A model generated the notes under the pieces. That model searched no databases. It was not told where the DNA came from and was given only the letters and a program-made list of their open reading frames with translations. A stretch of DNA of 64,000 bases. It comes from Hymenobacter ginkgonis (GTDB lineage: Bacteria; Bacteroidota; Bacteroidia; Cytophagales; Hymenobacteraceae). The stretch spans positions 620,001 to 684,000 of the forward strand of contig NZ_WQKZ01000003.1 in the NCBI RefSeq assembly GCF_009755225.1, written 5' to 3'. Each line of letters opens with the position of its first letter. Position 1 is the first letter of the stretch. The translations under genes were made by a program, and so were the position numbers. Below are positions 41,796-50,127 of this stretch, in pieces.

Positions 41796-43298
41796 CTAAA
41801 TTAGTGCTTCGGCCATGCTGGCTGTGCCAGCCACCGGGTAGCAGGCTTGCAAGGCCTGCTTAAGAACCTCCATACGCTGCCGCATTTCTTCTACAGTTAG
41901 GGAGGCAAAGCCCAGCCGTAAGCCCCAGGCACCGGTTGGCCCCTGGTGCCTCATGCCGTCGCTGAAGGCTAGGCCTAGGCGGCGCCCGTGCGCCACAACT
42001 AGGGGTAGGTCAATGTCAGCGCGCCAGCACCCCCAGATGGCCAGCCCACCCGCCGGCACGCTGAAAGAAAGCCAAGCGCTTAGTTCGGTGCGCAGCAGCT
42101 GGCAGCACGCATCGCGGCGCTGCTGGTAGTGCTGGCGCGCCCGTTTCAGGTGCCGGGTTAGCTCGCCTTCGGCCAGTAGCTCGGCCACGGCTTCCTCTAG
42201 GAGCGCATCGCCTTGCCGGTCCACAAGCCGCCGCAAAGGGCCTAGGGCCGCAATAATATCGGGGGGCGCAACCACGTAGCCTAGGCGAACGGCCGGGGAT
42301 AGGGCCTTGCTCAGCGAGCCTACGTAGAGCACGCGGCCTTGCCGGTCGGCGCTGGCCAGGGGCAGGATGGGGCTGCTTTCGTAGTGATAATCAAAATCGT
42401 AATCATCCTCCAGGATGATAAAATCGTGGACTTCCGCCAGGTGCAGCAGTTGCATCCGGCGCGCCGCCGAAAGCGTAACGGTGGTAGGGTAGTGGTGGTG
42501 CGGGGTGAGGTAGAGCAGCCGTACCCGGTGGCGCTGGCAGAGCGCGGCTACGTCGTCTACCACTACCCCTTGCTCGTCGAGCCCGGCGCGCTGTAGCTGG
42601 GCTCCGCACTGCCCAAAAATGGTTTCGACCGACCGGTACCCGTAGTCGGCCACCACTACGGTATCGCCGGGCTCTAGCACTAATTGCGCCAGCAGGTACA
42701 GCCCCATGATGCTGCCGCGCGTGGTGAAAATATGCTCGGGGTCGGCCGGCACCCCCCGGGTAGCGCGCAAATACTGACTCAGCTGCTGGCGCAAGCGCCG
42801 CGACCCGTTGGGGTCGGTGTAGCCCAGGTAGGTAGGGTGCAGCAGGTGGTGGGTGGCCCGCCGATAATTGCGGGCCAGCGCCGCCAGCGGGGCGAGCCGG
42901 CTATCGGGCGAGCCATCGTCGAGCCACTGCGTCGAGGGGGTAGGCCACGGCTCGGCCGCTGCGGAGCGGGCGCGAAAGGCAAAGCCCGCGCGGTGCGCGA
43001 CGTGTGGCGGGCCACTGGCCAGCGGCTGCGCGTGTACTTCGGGCAGCTGCTGGCTCACCACCGGGGCCCGCGCCGGGCGCAGCTCTAGCCAGCCCTGCGC
43101 GGCGAGCTCCTCAAACGCTCCGGCCACCGTTTGCCGATGCACGTGCAGCAGCGCGGCCAGCGTGCGGGCCCCAGGCAAGCGCGTGCCAGCAGGGATGATG
43201 CCCTGTTGGATGAGGCTCATCAATGCGGTACTCAGTTGCTGCGCCAAGGTAGTGGGGGCGCGGCGGTCGAGGGTAAGAAGAGTTTGATAAGGAAGCAT
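41796..43298 (-). CDS. MocR/PdxR-type regulator: GntR helix-turn-helix fused to aminotransferase
   Basis: 500 residues. The N-terminal GntR winged helix (about 15-80: LSTALMSLIQQGIIPAGTRL, RTLAALLHVHRQTVAGAFEE) is joined by a linker to a fold-type I PLP domain (about 130-490). The PLP lysine is in YVGSLSKALSPAVRLGYVVAP (about 330), with YLTPHHHYPTTVTLS and ILEDDYDFDYHYESS, the MocR style. Such proteins sense PLP or amino compounds and activate neighbouring genes. It is divergent from a GNAT and a PaiB gene with repeated sites in the gap, so it probably controls them. Confidence 0.93.
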   Translation of the reverse strand: MLPYQTLLTLDRRAPTTLAQQLSTALMSLIQQGIIPAGTRLPGARTLAALLHVHRQTVAGAFEELAAQGWLELRPARAPVVSQQLPEVHAQPLASGPPHVAHRAGFAFRARSAAAEPWPTPSTQWLDDGSPDSRLAPLAALARNYRRATHHLLHPTYLGYTDPNGSRRLRQQLSQYLRATRGVPADPEHIFTTRGSIMGLYLLAQLVLEPGDTVVVADYGYRSVETIFGQCGAQLQRAGLDEQGVVVDDVAALCQRHRVRLLYLTPHHHYPTTVTLSAARRMQLLHLAEVHDFIILEDDYDFDYHYESSPILPLASADRQGRVLYVGSLSKALSPAVRLGYVVAPPDIIAALGPLRRLVDRQGDALLEEAVAELLAEGELTRHLKRARQHYQQRRDACCQLLRTELSAWLSFSVPAGGLAIWGCWRADIDLPLVVAHGRRLGLAFSDGMRHQGPTGAWGLRLGFASLTVEEMRQRMEVLKQALQACYPVAGTASMAEALI

Positions 43299-43303
43299 GG
43301 CCT

Positions 43304-43350
43304 AACTGGTCGAGTAGTATTCTGCAAACTGGACCAATGCAACCGACCAG
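43304..43350. promoter_or_regulatory. Candidate MocR operator repeats
   Basis: AACTGGTCG at 43304-43312 and AACTGGACC at 43327-43335 are direct repeats 23 bp apart, and CGACCAG at 43344-43350 is an inverted copy of CTGGTCG (43306-43312). All lie between the regulator start (43298) and the acetyltransferase start (43410). MocR proteins commonly bind such spaced repeats. This is positional inference. Confidence 0.5.
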
Positions 43351-43409
43351 ACGGCTGCTAGTTTTGGCTCCTGCCTAGAGTAGCCAATCCCTTTTTAAGT
43401 CGCCTAGCC

Positions 43410-43808
43410 ATGCCTATTACGTACACCTTAGATGCCCAGCCTACCCCAGCGCAAGTGATTGACCTCTACCGCAGTGCGGGCCTCGTGCGCCCCATTGAAA
43501 ACCCCGCCCGCATTGCCCAGATGTACCAGCACGCCAACTTGGTTATCTCGGCTTGGGCGGGCGACCAGCTTGTGGGGGTAGCGCGGTCGCTGAGTGACTT
43601 TTGCTACTGCTGCTACCTGTCCGACCTTGCGGTGCACCAAGACTACCAGCGCCAGGGCATCGGCAAGCGCCTGGTGGCCCTAACCAAGGAAGCCGTGGGC
43701 GATGAAAGTATGCTCCTGCTGCTAGCGGCGCCAGCTGCCATGCCCTATTACCCGGCCCTGGGTATGACACCGGTGGACAATGGGTTTATCATCAAGCGCT
43801 TAGCCTAG
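43410..43808 (+). CDS. GNAT-family N-acetyltransferase
   Basis: 132 residues. GNAT fold with the acetyl-CoA loop QRQGIGKRL (motif A), preceded by CYLSDLAVHQDYQRQ, and the end MPYYPALGMTPVDNGFIIKR. It transfers acetyl to an amine. The substrate is unknown, but it is followed 7 bp later by a PaiB-like gene; in Bacillus, PaiA (acetyltransferase for polyamines) and PaiB are also neighbours, so polyamine acetylation is a reasonable idea. It is likely driven by the divergent MocR. Confidence 0.9.
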   Translation: MPITYTLDAQPTPAQVIDLYRSAGLVRPIENPARIAQMYQHANLVISAWAGDQLVGVARSLSDFCYCCYLSDLAVHQDYQRQGIGKRLVALTKEAVGDESMLLLLAAPAAMPYYPALGMTPVDNGFIIKRLA

Positions 43809-43815
43809 TCTGCTT

Positions 43816-44430
43816 ATGTATACGCCGCCCGCCTTCCGCTTCGCGGACCAGCCCGAGCAGGTCGCCTTCATGCAGCGCTACAGTTTTGCTACCCTCGTCA
43901 CGGTTAGTGGGGGGCAGCCCGTTGCCACTCATTTGCCCGTTGTGGTGTCAGTGCAGGGCGGCGAGGTTCGCTTGCTTTCGCACCTAGCCAAAGCCAATCC
44001 GCAGTGGCGGGACCTGGCCAACCAAGTGGCGCTGGTCATTTTCAGCGCCCCGCACGCCTACATCTCGCCCACTCACTACGACCAGGAGCGCAGCGTGCCG
44101 ACCTGGAACTACGTGGCCGTGCACGCCTACGGCCGCGCCCAGGTGGTGACGGAGGAGGCACGCACCTTCGAAATTCTAGAAGCCACCATCGCTTGCTTTG
44201 AGGCGGCCTATCAGCCGCAGTGGGAGCGTCTGCCGGCCGAGTACAAAACCAAGATGGCGGCGGGCATTGTCGCTTTTGAGCTGGTAGTCACTGACCTGCA
44301 AGCCCAAAAGAAGCTGAGCCAGAACAAAACGGCGGCGGAGCGAGCGCGCATTCAGGCATCGCTTGCGGGCAGCCCGCAGCCTGCCGAGCAGGACCTCGCC
44401 GCTTATATGGGTTCTTTGCCTAGCGCATAA
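43816..44430 (+). CDS. FMN-binding negative transcriptional regulator, PaiB family
   Basis: 204 residues: split-barrel flavin-binding fold with YSFATLVTVSGGQPVATHLP, LLSHLAKANPQWRDL, SAPHAYISPTHYDQERSVPT, WNYVAVHAYGRAQVV, and the closing AAGIVAFELVVTDLQAQKKL, which are PaiB hallmarks. Family members bind FMN; PaiB in Bacillus lowers protease expression. It starts 7 bp after the GNAT stop, so it is cotranscribed. After this gene the GC content drops. Confidence 0.93.
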   Translation: MYTPPAFRFADQPEQVAFMQRYSFATLVTVSGGQPVATHLPVVVSVQGGEVRLLSHLAKANPQWRDLANQVALVIFSAPHAYISPTHYDQERSVPTWNYVAVHAYGRAQVVTEEARTFEILEATIACFEAAYQPQWERLPAEYKTKMAAGIVAFELVVTDLQAQKKLSQNKTAAERARIQASLAGSPQPAEQDLAAYMGSLPSA

Positions 44431-45084
44431 TGCCACAGAAATCAGTGTGCCGGGTGCGTAGCCTATGCATTCTAACGGGGGGTAGCTAGTCATTTTGCGC
44501 CGTTTTAGGCCAAAGCCCAGCTTTATGCTAAGTGCTGGAACCAGGATTCCTGCGGACTTTAAGAGCCCATGAAGGACTAGCAGGCTGCTTAAGGCAAGGT
44601 AGCCAAGGCGGCATGGGAGTCCACAAGAGCTTGGAAGTTCATGGCCGAGTACTAGCCTGTCTTGACGGGCCGTGGCCCCTAGTGAGAGATGTAATACCTT
44701 TTAGGCAGGCCTGGGCCACGCCTGCAGTTCACTTGCGACAGCGGAGTAGAAACAAGGTATGAATCTACCGAGGATAACGAGCGAAATAAAGTCCGCAAAC
44801 TCATTTGCCAGGGCGAGATAACCAACTGACACCGCTTCTGCTGAAGCTAAAGTAGCGAACATACTTTACCGAAACCTTAATAGGTACCTTTACACCTTAA
44901 ATTACTTTAACGAGACCCGAAAGCTGGGCTGGCAAAACAAATCCATTTTATTCATAACCTAAATTTTCACAAGCAACACCGGCAATTCTCTACTGAGGAT
45001 TGCTATAGCACCCCGACGCTTCTGATATATCCATTGCTTCGGTTTAGCTAGAAACACTATTATAAAACCCTGAGAATACATTAA
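44431..45084. other. Gene-poor entry to an AT-rich island
   Basis: About 650 bp. At 44526-44770 the DNA is GC-rich and rich in small inverted pairs (for example GGGCC-G-TGGCCC near 44668 and GCAGGC...GCCTGC near 44708), and the only open frame (from 44532) is not protein-like. It could be a structured RNA or an element remnant. From 44770 to 45084 the DNA becomes AT-rich and likely holds the acyltransferase promoter. No gene is called. Confidence 0.35.
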
Positions 45085-46191
45085 ATGACTATTAAAGAAC
45101 GTAGTGCCATTAGTGAGACAACTATTCTTGTTACTCCTACGCTAACAGAAACTGCCGTGTCCAGGCGCGGGCATGTGAGCTCATTAGATTTTTTAAGGGG
45201 ATTCGCTGCACTAAGTGTTATGCTTTACCACTTTTCTGGGGGCCCCCCAATGCTCAATCATGTAACGGGTGGAACATTAGCAAAATTTTATTCGCCTGTA
45301 TTGCGTGATTTGTTTTCATGGGGCAATATGGGGGTAGAAGTGTTTTTTGTTATTTCTGGCTTTGTAATACCTTATAGCCTTTGGGAAACAAATTACCAAG
45401 TAAAGCATTTTGCAAATTACATGGGTAAGCGTATACTGCGCATTTGCCCGCCTGCTTATTTCGCTATGCTGCTGCTGTTAATTCAAGGGTATGTTATCAG
45501 CCGATTCATCCACCATAACAACCCACCATACCATAGTCCATCATTAGAATTGATTCTTCGTAATATTTTATTTCTATATACTGGTAGCGGAGATTTGCGT
45601 TGGTTTAATAGTGTCAATTGGACATTAGCTATCGAATTTCAGTTTTATGTTTTGGTTGGTATATTATTCAAGTCGGTATTTAAAAACAGCAAGTTTGGTC
45701 TCTTTGTGTTAGCGTTTATGCTGTTAAGCTTGCCCAATTTTATCCCTGGCTTTCCATCTTATCTCTATTTTCATTATAGTTCACTTTTTGCCATTGGCGG
45801 TACGGCCTTGCTTTATTATAAAAATCGGGTTTCAGCTGTGCCATTCGCACTAACGCTCGCTTTGTTTTTTATTCTAACATGGCTGACAGTAGGTCCCTTA
45901 GCTGCTGCTTTTGGTGTAGGTACAGCAGGAATTATTATTTTCTCTAAACTAAAACATCGATTGTTTACCTTCTTAGGTAAAATTTCTTTTTCATTATACC
46001 TTACGCACATTATGGTCGGTTCGGTCACTGAGTTTTTATTAGTAAAGATATTTCTTCCTCAAACAGCTGCCCAGCATGTTTTTGGTATCTTATGCATTAC
46101 AGTGATTGCTTGCGGATTTGCTTTCGTTTTTTATCACCTGGTCGAGCAACCAACGTTGCGCGTAGTAAAAAAAATTAAATCCACGCATTAA
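45085..46191 (+). CDS. Acyltransferase 3 (OafA/YrhL-type) membrane protein
   Basis: 368 residues, about ten membrane helices. N-terminal motif SLDFLRGFAALSVMLYHF with Arg38 and His49 gives the R-x10-H active site of the family; VEVFFVISGFVIPYSLWE follows, then FNSVNWTLAIEFQFYVLVG. These enzymes move acyl groups onto surface sugars (O-antigen, peptidoglycan, exopolysaccharide). Base composition is much more AT-rich than every neighbour, with ATT/TTA/AAA codons, so it is probably horizontally acquired. Its stop codon lies in the stem of a strong hairpin. It stands alone, without glycosyltransferases. Confidence 0.9.
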   Translation: MTIKERSAISETTILVTPTLTETAVSRRGHVSSLDFLRGFAALSVMLYHFSGGPPMLNHVTGGTLAKFYSPVLRDLFSWGNMGVEVFFVISGFVIPYSLWETNYQVKHFANYMGKRILRICPPAYFAMLLLLIQGYVISRFIHHNNPPYHSPSLELILRNILFLYTGSGDLRWFNSVNWTLAIEFQFYVLVGILFKSVFKNSKFGLFVLAFMLLSLPNFIPGFPSYLYFHYSSLFAIGGTALLYYKNRVSAVPFALTLALFFILTWLTVGPLAAAFGVGTAGIIIFSKLKHRLFTFLGKISFSLYLTHIMVGSVTEFLLVKIFLPQTAAQHVFGILCITVIACGFAFVFYHLVEQPTLRVVKKIKSTH

Positions 46192-46247
46192 ACGCATTAG
46201 CACCTGAAGTGACGTCAAGCACTAATGCGTTCAATGCGTGGATTTAA
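46175..46247 (+). terminator. 26-bp hairpin ending the acyltransferase gene
   Basis: The left arm 46175-46200 (includes the gene's TAA at 46189-46191) pairs with 46222-46247 at 25 of 26 positions; loop 21 nt. No T-run follows, but the stem is long. The left arm is preceded by a run of A, so in the reverse direction it would have a U-tail. Confidence 0.65.
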
Positions 46248-46256
46248 ATAGCTATA

Positions 46257-46370
46257 ATGTCAGCGAATTCAAGGGTATTGGTAAGTAAGAAACTTGCAAA
46301 TGCCCTTGCTGGGTTTATTTGCGGAATTCTCATTTTAGGGCCAGCTTATTATTTCTACTTTTTACTATAA
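46257..46370 (+). CDS. Possible small membrane protein
   Basis: A 37-codon frame 9 bp after the hairpin: a basic start (MSANSRVLVSKKL) then a single hydrophobic helix (ANALAGFICGILILGPAYYF, then YFLL) ending in TAA. The charge pattern suits a one-pass peptide. Evidence is composition only. Confidence 0.3.
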   Translation: MSANSRVLVSKKLANALAGFICGILILGPAYYFYFLL

Positions 46371-47144
46371 GTCAATCGAAGAAAACAGGCCGCGTTTACT
46401 GCATATAAAGAGCTTAACGAATTAAATTCTTGCCTATTTTGATAATGCATTTTGCTGTGGATGCTAAGGCTTGAGGTGTGCTCGCGGGGCAGTGAGGCTG
46501 CCATAACAATCAATTGTCAATAATTATCTAGGGAGAAGAAGCTACTTACATTGACTAAATTACAAGCGTTGGCACTGCTAGTTTATTAGACCCTGCAAAG
46601 ATTTTATATACAATAACTTACTATTGCTTAAACTGTCTCGCCTAGCTAGATTGCCGCAATTATTCACGCTATACTTAAGTGAATTTATACTCGCTATCAG
46701 TCAGAAGCGCGTAAGGCAGGCGAGAAGGGGTAGGGCTTACGCTGCGCTAGGATATACTGAAGCTGGCGCGGGTCGCAGGAGCCGCCGCGTTAGGCTATGG
46801 CTTGGCGCGTCAAAATGAAGACCGCCATGAACGCATGAACTCCTTGGTGTGGATTTTAATGGAATACTTAGGGTGCTCAGCCCAAGGTGTTGCTGAAATA
46901 ACTGCGCTCAGATTACGTAAGCTGGGGGCTACTTTGGCTAGAACCTCGGGGTAGGGTTTTTAAACAAGTGGTTGGGTTCCGCGCTCACCTGCTTGTGCGG
47001 GCCGCGGCGGTAGTAGTCAGCTGCAAAGCGGCCTTCTTACGTGCACCTTGGTCAACGGCCCCGGCAGCAGTTTGCCAGTACTTCGAAAGCAGACCAGCTC
47101 ACCAGATTTATACTATTTCTGCTTACTTGAAGGCGTGGGGTGTT
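46371..47144. other. Gene-poor AT-rich region
   Basis: About 770 bp with no recognisable gene. A plus-strand run at 46749-46952 reads LARVAGAAALGYGLARQNED, then MNSLVWILMEYLGCSAQGVA to a stop, but has no good start or homology and may be a remnant. Two GGGGTAGGG octamers (about 46728, 46950) are present. Confidence 0.3.
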
Positions 47145-47176
47145 TTTGTTAGACGTTTGAATTTCATATATTTATG
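47145..47176 (+). promoter_or_regulatory. Candidate Bacteroidota promoter of the YitT gene
   Basis: TTTG at 47145-47148, then 20 bp, then TATTTATG at 47169-47176, seven of eight matches to the -7 consensus TAnnTTTG of this phylum. The start codon (47196) lies 19 bp beyond. The fit supports the later ATG as the true start. Confidence 0.5.
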
Positions 47177-47195
47177 CAGACTTTATGCTCTTTGT

Positions 47196-48110
47196 ATGAC
47201 AGTATCTGCTTTTCCGACCGCAGCGGGCGTGCCACGCCACGCCGCCCGGCGCGGCATATGGCCGAGGCTACTGCCTGGCGGATTGTTATTGCTGGGCGTG
47301 TTTTCGGCCGCGCTGGGTTTAAAAGGCTTTCTGTTGCCTAATAGCTTCATCGATGGTGGCGTGACCGGCATCGCGTTGATGGCCAGCCAGCTTACGGGCC
47401 TGCCGTTGTCGCTGCTGATTCTGCTGATTAATATTCCGTTTATAGTCCTAGGCTTTTATCAGCTTGGGCGCAGGTTTGCCCTCAAAACGCTGCTTACCAT
47501 TCTGGCCCTAGCCGGGGCCTTGCTGGTGGTTTCCTTTCCCCCGCTCACGCACGACAAGCTGTTGATTGCCGTATTTGGGGGCTTCTTTCTGGGCGCGGGG
47601 TCGGGGCTGGCGATGCGTGGGGGTAGCGTGCTGGATGGCACCGAGATTCTGGCCGTCTACTTGACGCACAAGCTGCCCGCCTCTGTGGGGGATATTGTGC
47701 TAATTATCAACGTGCTAATCTTTGGGGTGGCAGCGTGGCTGCTGTCGGTAGAAACAGCGCTGTATTCCATTTTGGCTTACCTGGCGGCGGCCAAAACGGT
47801 AGATTTCATTCTGGTTGGCATCGAAGAATACACGGGCCTCACCATCATTTCCCACCATAGCACTGAAATCCGGCGGACCATAACCGAGAAGCTGCATCGC
47901 GGGGCTACCGTGTATGAATGCACGCAGGGCTTCGGGTCGCATGGCAAGCGGCACCTAAAAATGGAAGCCGTGTTCACCATTATTACCCGCTTGGAAGTAG
48001 TGGAGCTGACGGAGGAAATTCAAAAAATTGACCCTCAAGCCTTTGTCTTTATGCAAAGCATCAGCGATATAAAGGGCGGGCTCGTGAAGAAGCGCGCCTT
48101 GCACCAGTAA
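47196..48110 (+). CDS. YitT-family membrane protein (DUF2179)
   Basis: 304 residues from the ATG at 47196 (MTVSAFPTAAGVPRHAARRG); the frame is open another 76 codons but that stretch overlaps the predicted promoter. Five to six helices (GGLLLLGVFSAALGLKGFLL, FIDGGVTGIALMASQLTGLP), GGSVLDGTEILAVYL, and a C-terminal soluble DUF2179 domain (TIISHHSTEIRRTITEKLHRG, YECTQGFGSHGKRHL). Family members are uncharacterised inner-membrane proteins with a cytosolic sensor-like domain. The next gene follows after 64 bp. Confidence 0.9.
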   Translation: MTVSAFPTAAGVPRHAARRGIWPRLLPGGLLLLGVFSAALGLKGFLLPNSFIDGGVTGIALMASQLTGLPLSLLILLINIPFIVLGFYQLGRRFALKTLLTILALAGALLVVSFPPLTHDKLLIAVFGGFFLGAGSGLAMRGGSVLDGTEILAVYLTHKLPASVGDIVLIINVLIFGVAAWLLSVETALYSILAYLAAAKTVDFILVGIEEYTGLTIISHHSTEIRRTITEKLHRGATVYECTQGFGSHGKRHLKMEAVFTIITRLEVVELTEEIQKIDPQAFVFMQSISDIKGGLVKKRALHQ

Positions 48111-48174
48111 GGACAGCTACCGCCAGCGCATCTCCCTACCCCGGCCGAGAACCTGCTATAAGCCAACGTCTCGC

Positions 48175-49614
48175 ATGGAAAAATGGCATTCGCTTACTGC
48201 ATCATACCAATGGCTTTGCACCAAACTAAAGTGGGTGCTGGGCTTGCGCTACCCCCTGCCGAGCACAACGAACGCAGAGGAAGTACCCAGCCGCGCGCTG
48301 CTAACCCAATTATTAACCGGCCGGGGCGGGCGAGCAGCGTGGGAGCCGGCCGCCGACGAGCTAGTGCGCTTCGGGCCAGCCAGCTTGGCGCTGGTGCAGG
48401 AAGCGCTGACGAAGGAACTGGATAAGCCACACCTATATCGCTTAGCGCAGGTAGGGGCCCGCCTTGCTACCCCCGCCGCCCGGCAGCAGCTGGTGGCAAT
48501 GGCCCAAGGGACTAGCTTGCCAGCGCGGGCAGCTGCCTTGCGGGCCCTGAGCAGTTTTGCATCGGTACCCGCCGATGCTCCCTTGTTTCACCGGCTTTTG
48601 GAGGAGGAAATGCAGTTGGCGCAAGCCCTGTTGCACGGCATGGCGACGGCCGATGCCGAGCTGCAAGCGGCACTGCACTATGAGCTGGGCCAGGGCCGGC
48701 AGCGCCTGCTTGGGTTGTTGTTACAGGTATACGAACGGCCGCCGCTCGTAGCCGCGCTGCGCAACGTCAAGCACTTAGCCGGCGAACGGCAAGCCAGCGC
48801 CCTAGCGCCCCTGCACAACCTGATTCCTGCCCCGTTCTACCGGGGGCTCTTGGCGCTGCTAGACACCGGCCAGCTGCCCGATAAGCTGCAAGCATTTGAC
48901 AGTTTGCTCGGCCCGCTCACGGCGGCCGAGCCTATCCAAACCCTCTTGGTGCGGTGCGGGGTAGCGGCGTTTTCTGCCTGGACTGTTGGCGTCGCACTCC
49001 GGCAGTGGCGTCCGCAGCCCGATACGGTGGCGCACCTTTATCCGCACCTGTTCTCGGCCGACCCCCTGATTCGGGAAAGTGCCTACGCCGTGTGGCAGCG
49101 GCTACCCGTGCAGCGGCCAGCGGCCTACGACACGCTCCTTGCGCAGTACCCAGCCCTTGCTTCCTTGTCGATAAATGATTCAGGGTCAGAATCCTGTATT
49201 TCGGTGCAAGCGCGCGTGCGGATGCTGAAAGGCACTACTTTGTTTGCAGAAACGCCCGAAAACGTCCTCGCGGCTATTGTGCCGATTATGCAGGAAGTAA
49301 CCTTTGAGGCGGCGGCAGAAATCTTCCACAAAGGCACCCTGGGGGCGTCGTTATTCATTGTTTGCCAGGGCGCGGTGACTGTTTTCGACGGAGCGCGTTC
49401 CCTGGCAACCTTCGGCCCTGGCGATTTTTTTGGGGAACTCGCGCTGCTGGACGCCGAGCCCCGGTCGGCTACCGCCGTGGCACAAGGGCCAGTGCGGGCC
49501 TTTCGGCTCGACCAAGCTGATTTTTACGATGTACTGGAAGAGCGCGGCGAAGTGTTGCGCACCATTCTTCGGGTGCTCTGCCGGCGCTTGCGGCGCCAAA
49601 ACGAGCAGTTGTAA
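48175..49614 (+). CDS. HEAT-repeat protein with cyclic-nucleotide-binding domain
   Basis: 479 residues, soluble. About 40-330 is alpha-helical with HEAT-like pairs (LLTQLLTGRGGRAAWEPAADEL, YRLAQVGARLATPAARQQLV, SLPARAAALRALSSFA). From about 345 to 470 is a cNMP-binding domain with the phosphate cassette FGPGDFFGELALLDAEPRSATA, including the Arg. The arrangement equals the cytosolic tail of Npt-type ATP/ADP antiporters of this phylum, here without the transporter. No DNA-binding domain follows, so it is not a CRP regulator. Ligand may be cAMP. Confidence 0.82.
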   Translation: MEKWHSLTASYQWLCTKLKWVLGLRYPLPSTTNAEEVPSRALLTQLLTGRGGRAAWEPAADELVRFGPASLALVQEALTKELDKPHLYRLAQVGARLATPAARQQLVAMAQGTSLPARAAALRALSSFASVPADAPLFHRLLEEEMQLAQALLHGMATADAELQAALHYELGQGRQRLLGLLLQVYERPPLVAALRNVKHLAGERQASALAPLHNLIPAPFYRGLLALLDTGQLPDKLQAFDSLLGPLTAAEPIQTLLVRCGVAAFSAWTVGVALRQWRPQPDTVAHLYPHLFSADPLIRESAYAVWQRLPVQRPAAYDTLLAQYPALASLSINDSGSESCISVQARVRMLKGTTLFAETPENVLAAIVPIMQEVTFEAAAEIFHKGTLGASLFIVCQGAVTVFDGARSLATFGPGDFFGELALLDAEPRSATAVAQGPVRAFRLDQADFYDVLEERGEVLRTILRVLCRRLRRQNEQL

Positions 49615-50041
49615 GCGGAGTTGAAGACAGCACTGTAAATGTATTTACAGTAAGAACCCAGCTACTACTGCCACTGCCACCACAGGCAAACCAGAGGCAA
49701 GCGGCGCGCACAAAAAGCATCCCTTCTCTCACCTATTGCAACGCGAGCGGCGTCAGGCAGCCTACCGGCTCTTTATTGTCATCGGCCACAGCCAGTGGGG
49801 GCCTTGGCAATCTCAAGCATAACAGCCTAGTGCCCGGCGCGGGCGATACCTGGCTGGTCGCCCTCAGCCCCAATAAACTGCCCACTGCTACAGGTGCAAA
49901 TCGGTAGGGTACAGGGCGGTTTAGCTTAATGGGAGGGGGTAGGGTAAACTAAGCCATTCATAAACCATGCATTAGCGGCTAAGTATGGAGAATTCTTTTG
50001 AGCTGTAGGGGTGTGATTAAGCACTACAGCTACCAATTGCT
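49615..50041. other. Gene-free region with a 20-bp palindrome
   Basis: About 430 bp before the response-regulator repeats. It contains ACTGTAAAT-GT-ATTTACAGT at 49632-49651, a perfect 9-bp inverted repeat with 2-bp spacer, 17 bp after the HEAT/cNMP gene. The tiny spacer suggests a protein-binding site rather than a hairpin. A GGGGGTAGGGT octamer lies near 49935. No gene seen. Confidence 0.45.
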
Positions 50042-50079
50042 AGAATTACTCCAGAAATTGCCAGAATTGCTCCAGAATT
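50042..50079 (+). promoter_or_regulatory. Phased AGAATT repeats, candidate response-regulator box
   Basis: AGAATT-type units begin at 50042, 50053 (AGAAATT), 50063 and 50074, spacing 11, 10 and 11 bp, within TAGAATTACTCCAGAAATTG and its continuation. Direct repeats with one-turn spacing are what OmpR/PhoB-type regulators bind. The array lies 49 bp before the start codon of such a regulator, so autoregulation is likely. Confidence 0.55.
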
Positions 50080-50127
50080 GGGAGCGTGCTTTGTGCTAAC
50101 AGCCAAAACACCTGTAGCTCATTGCTT

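Noticed and set aside
50041..50080. CRISPR-like array
   Set aside because: Only four 6-7 bp units at 10-11 bp spacing, with no spacers of the right size; better read as regulator sites.
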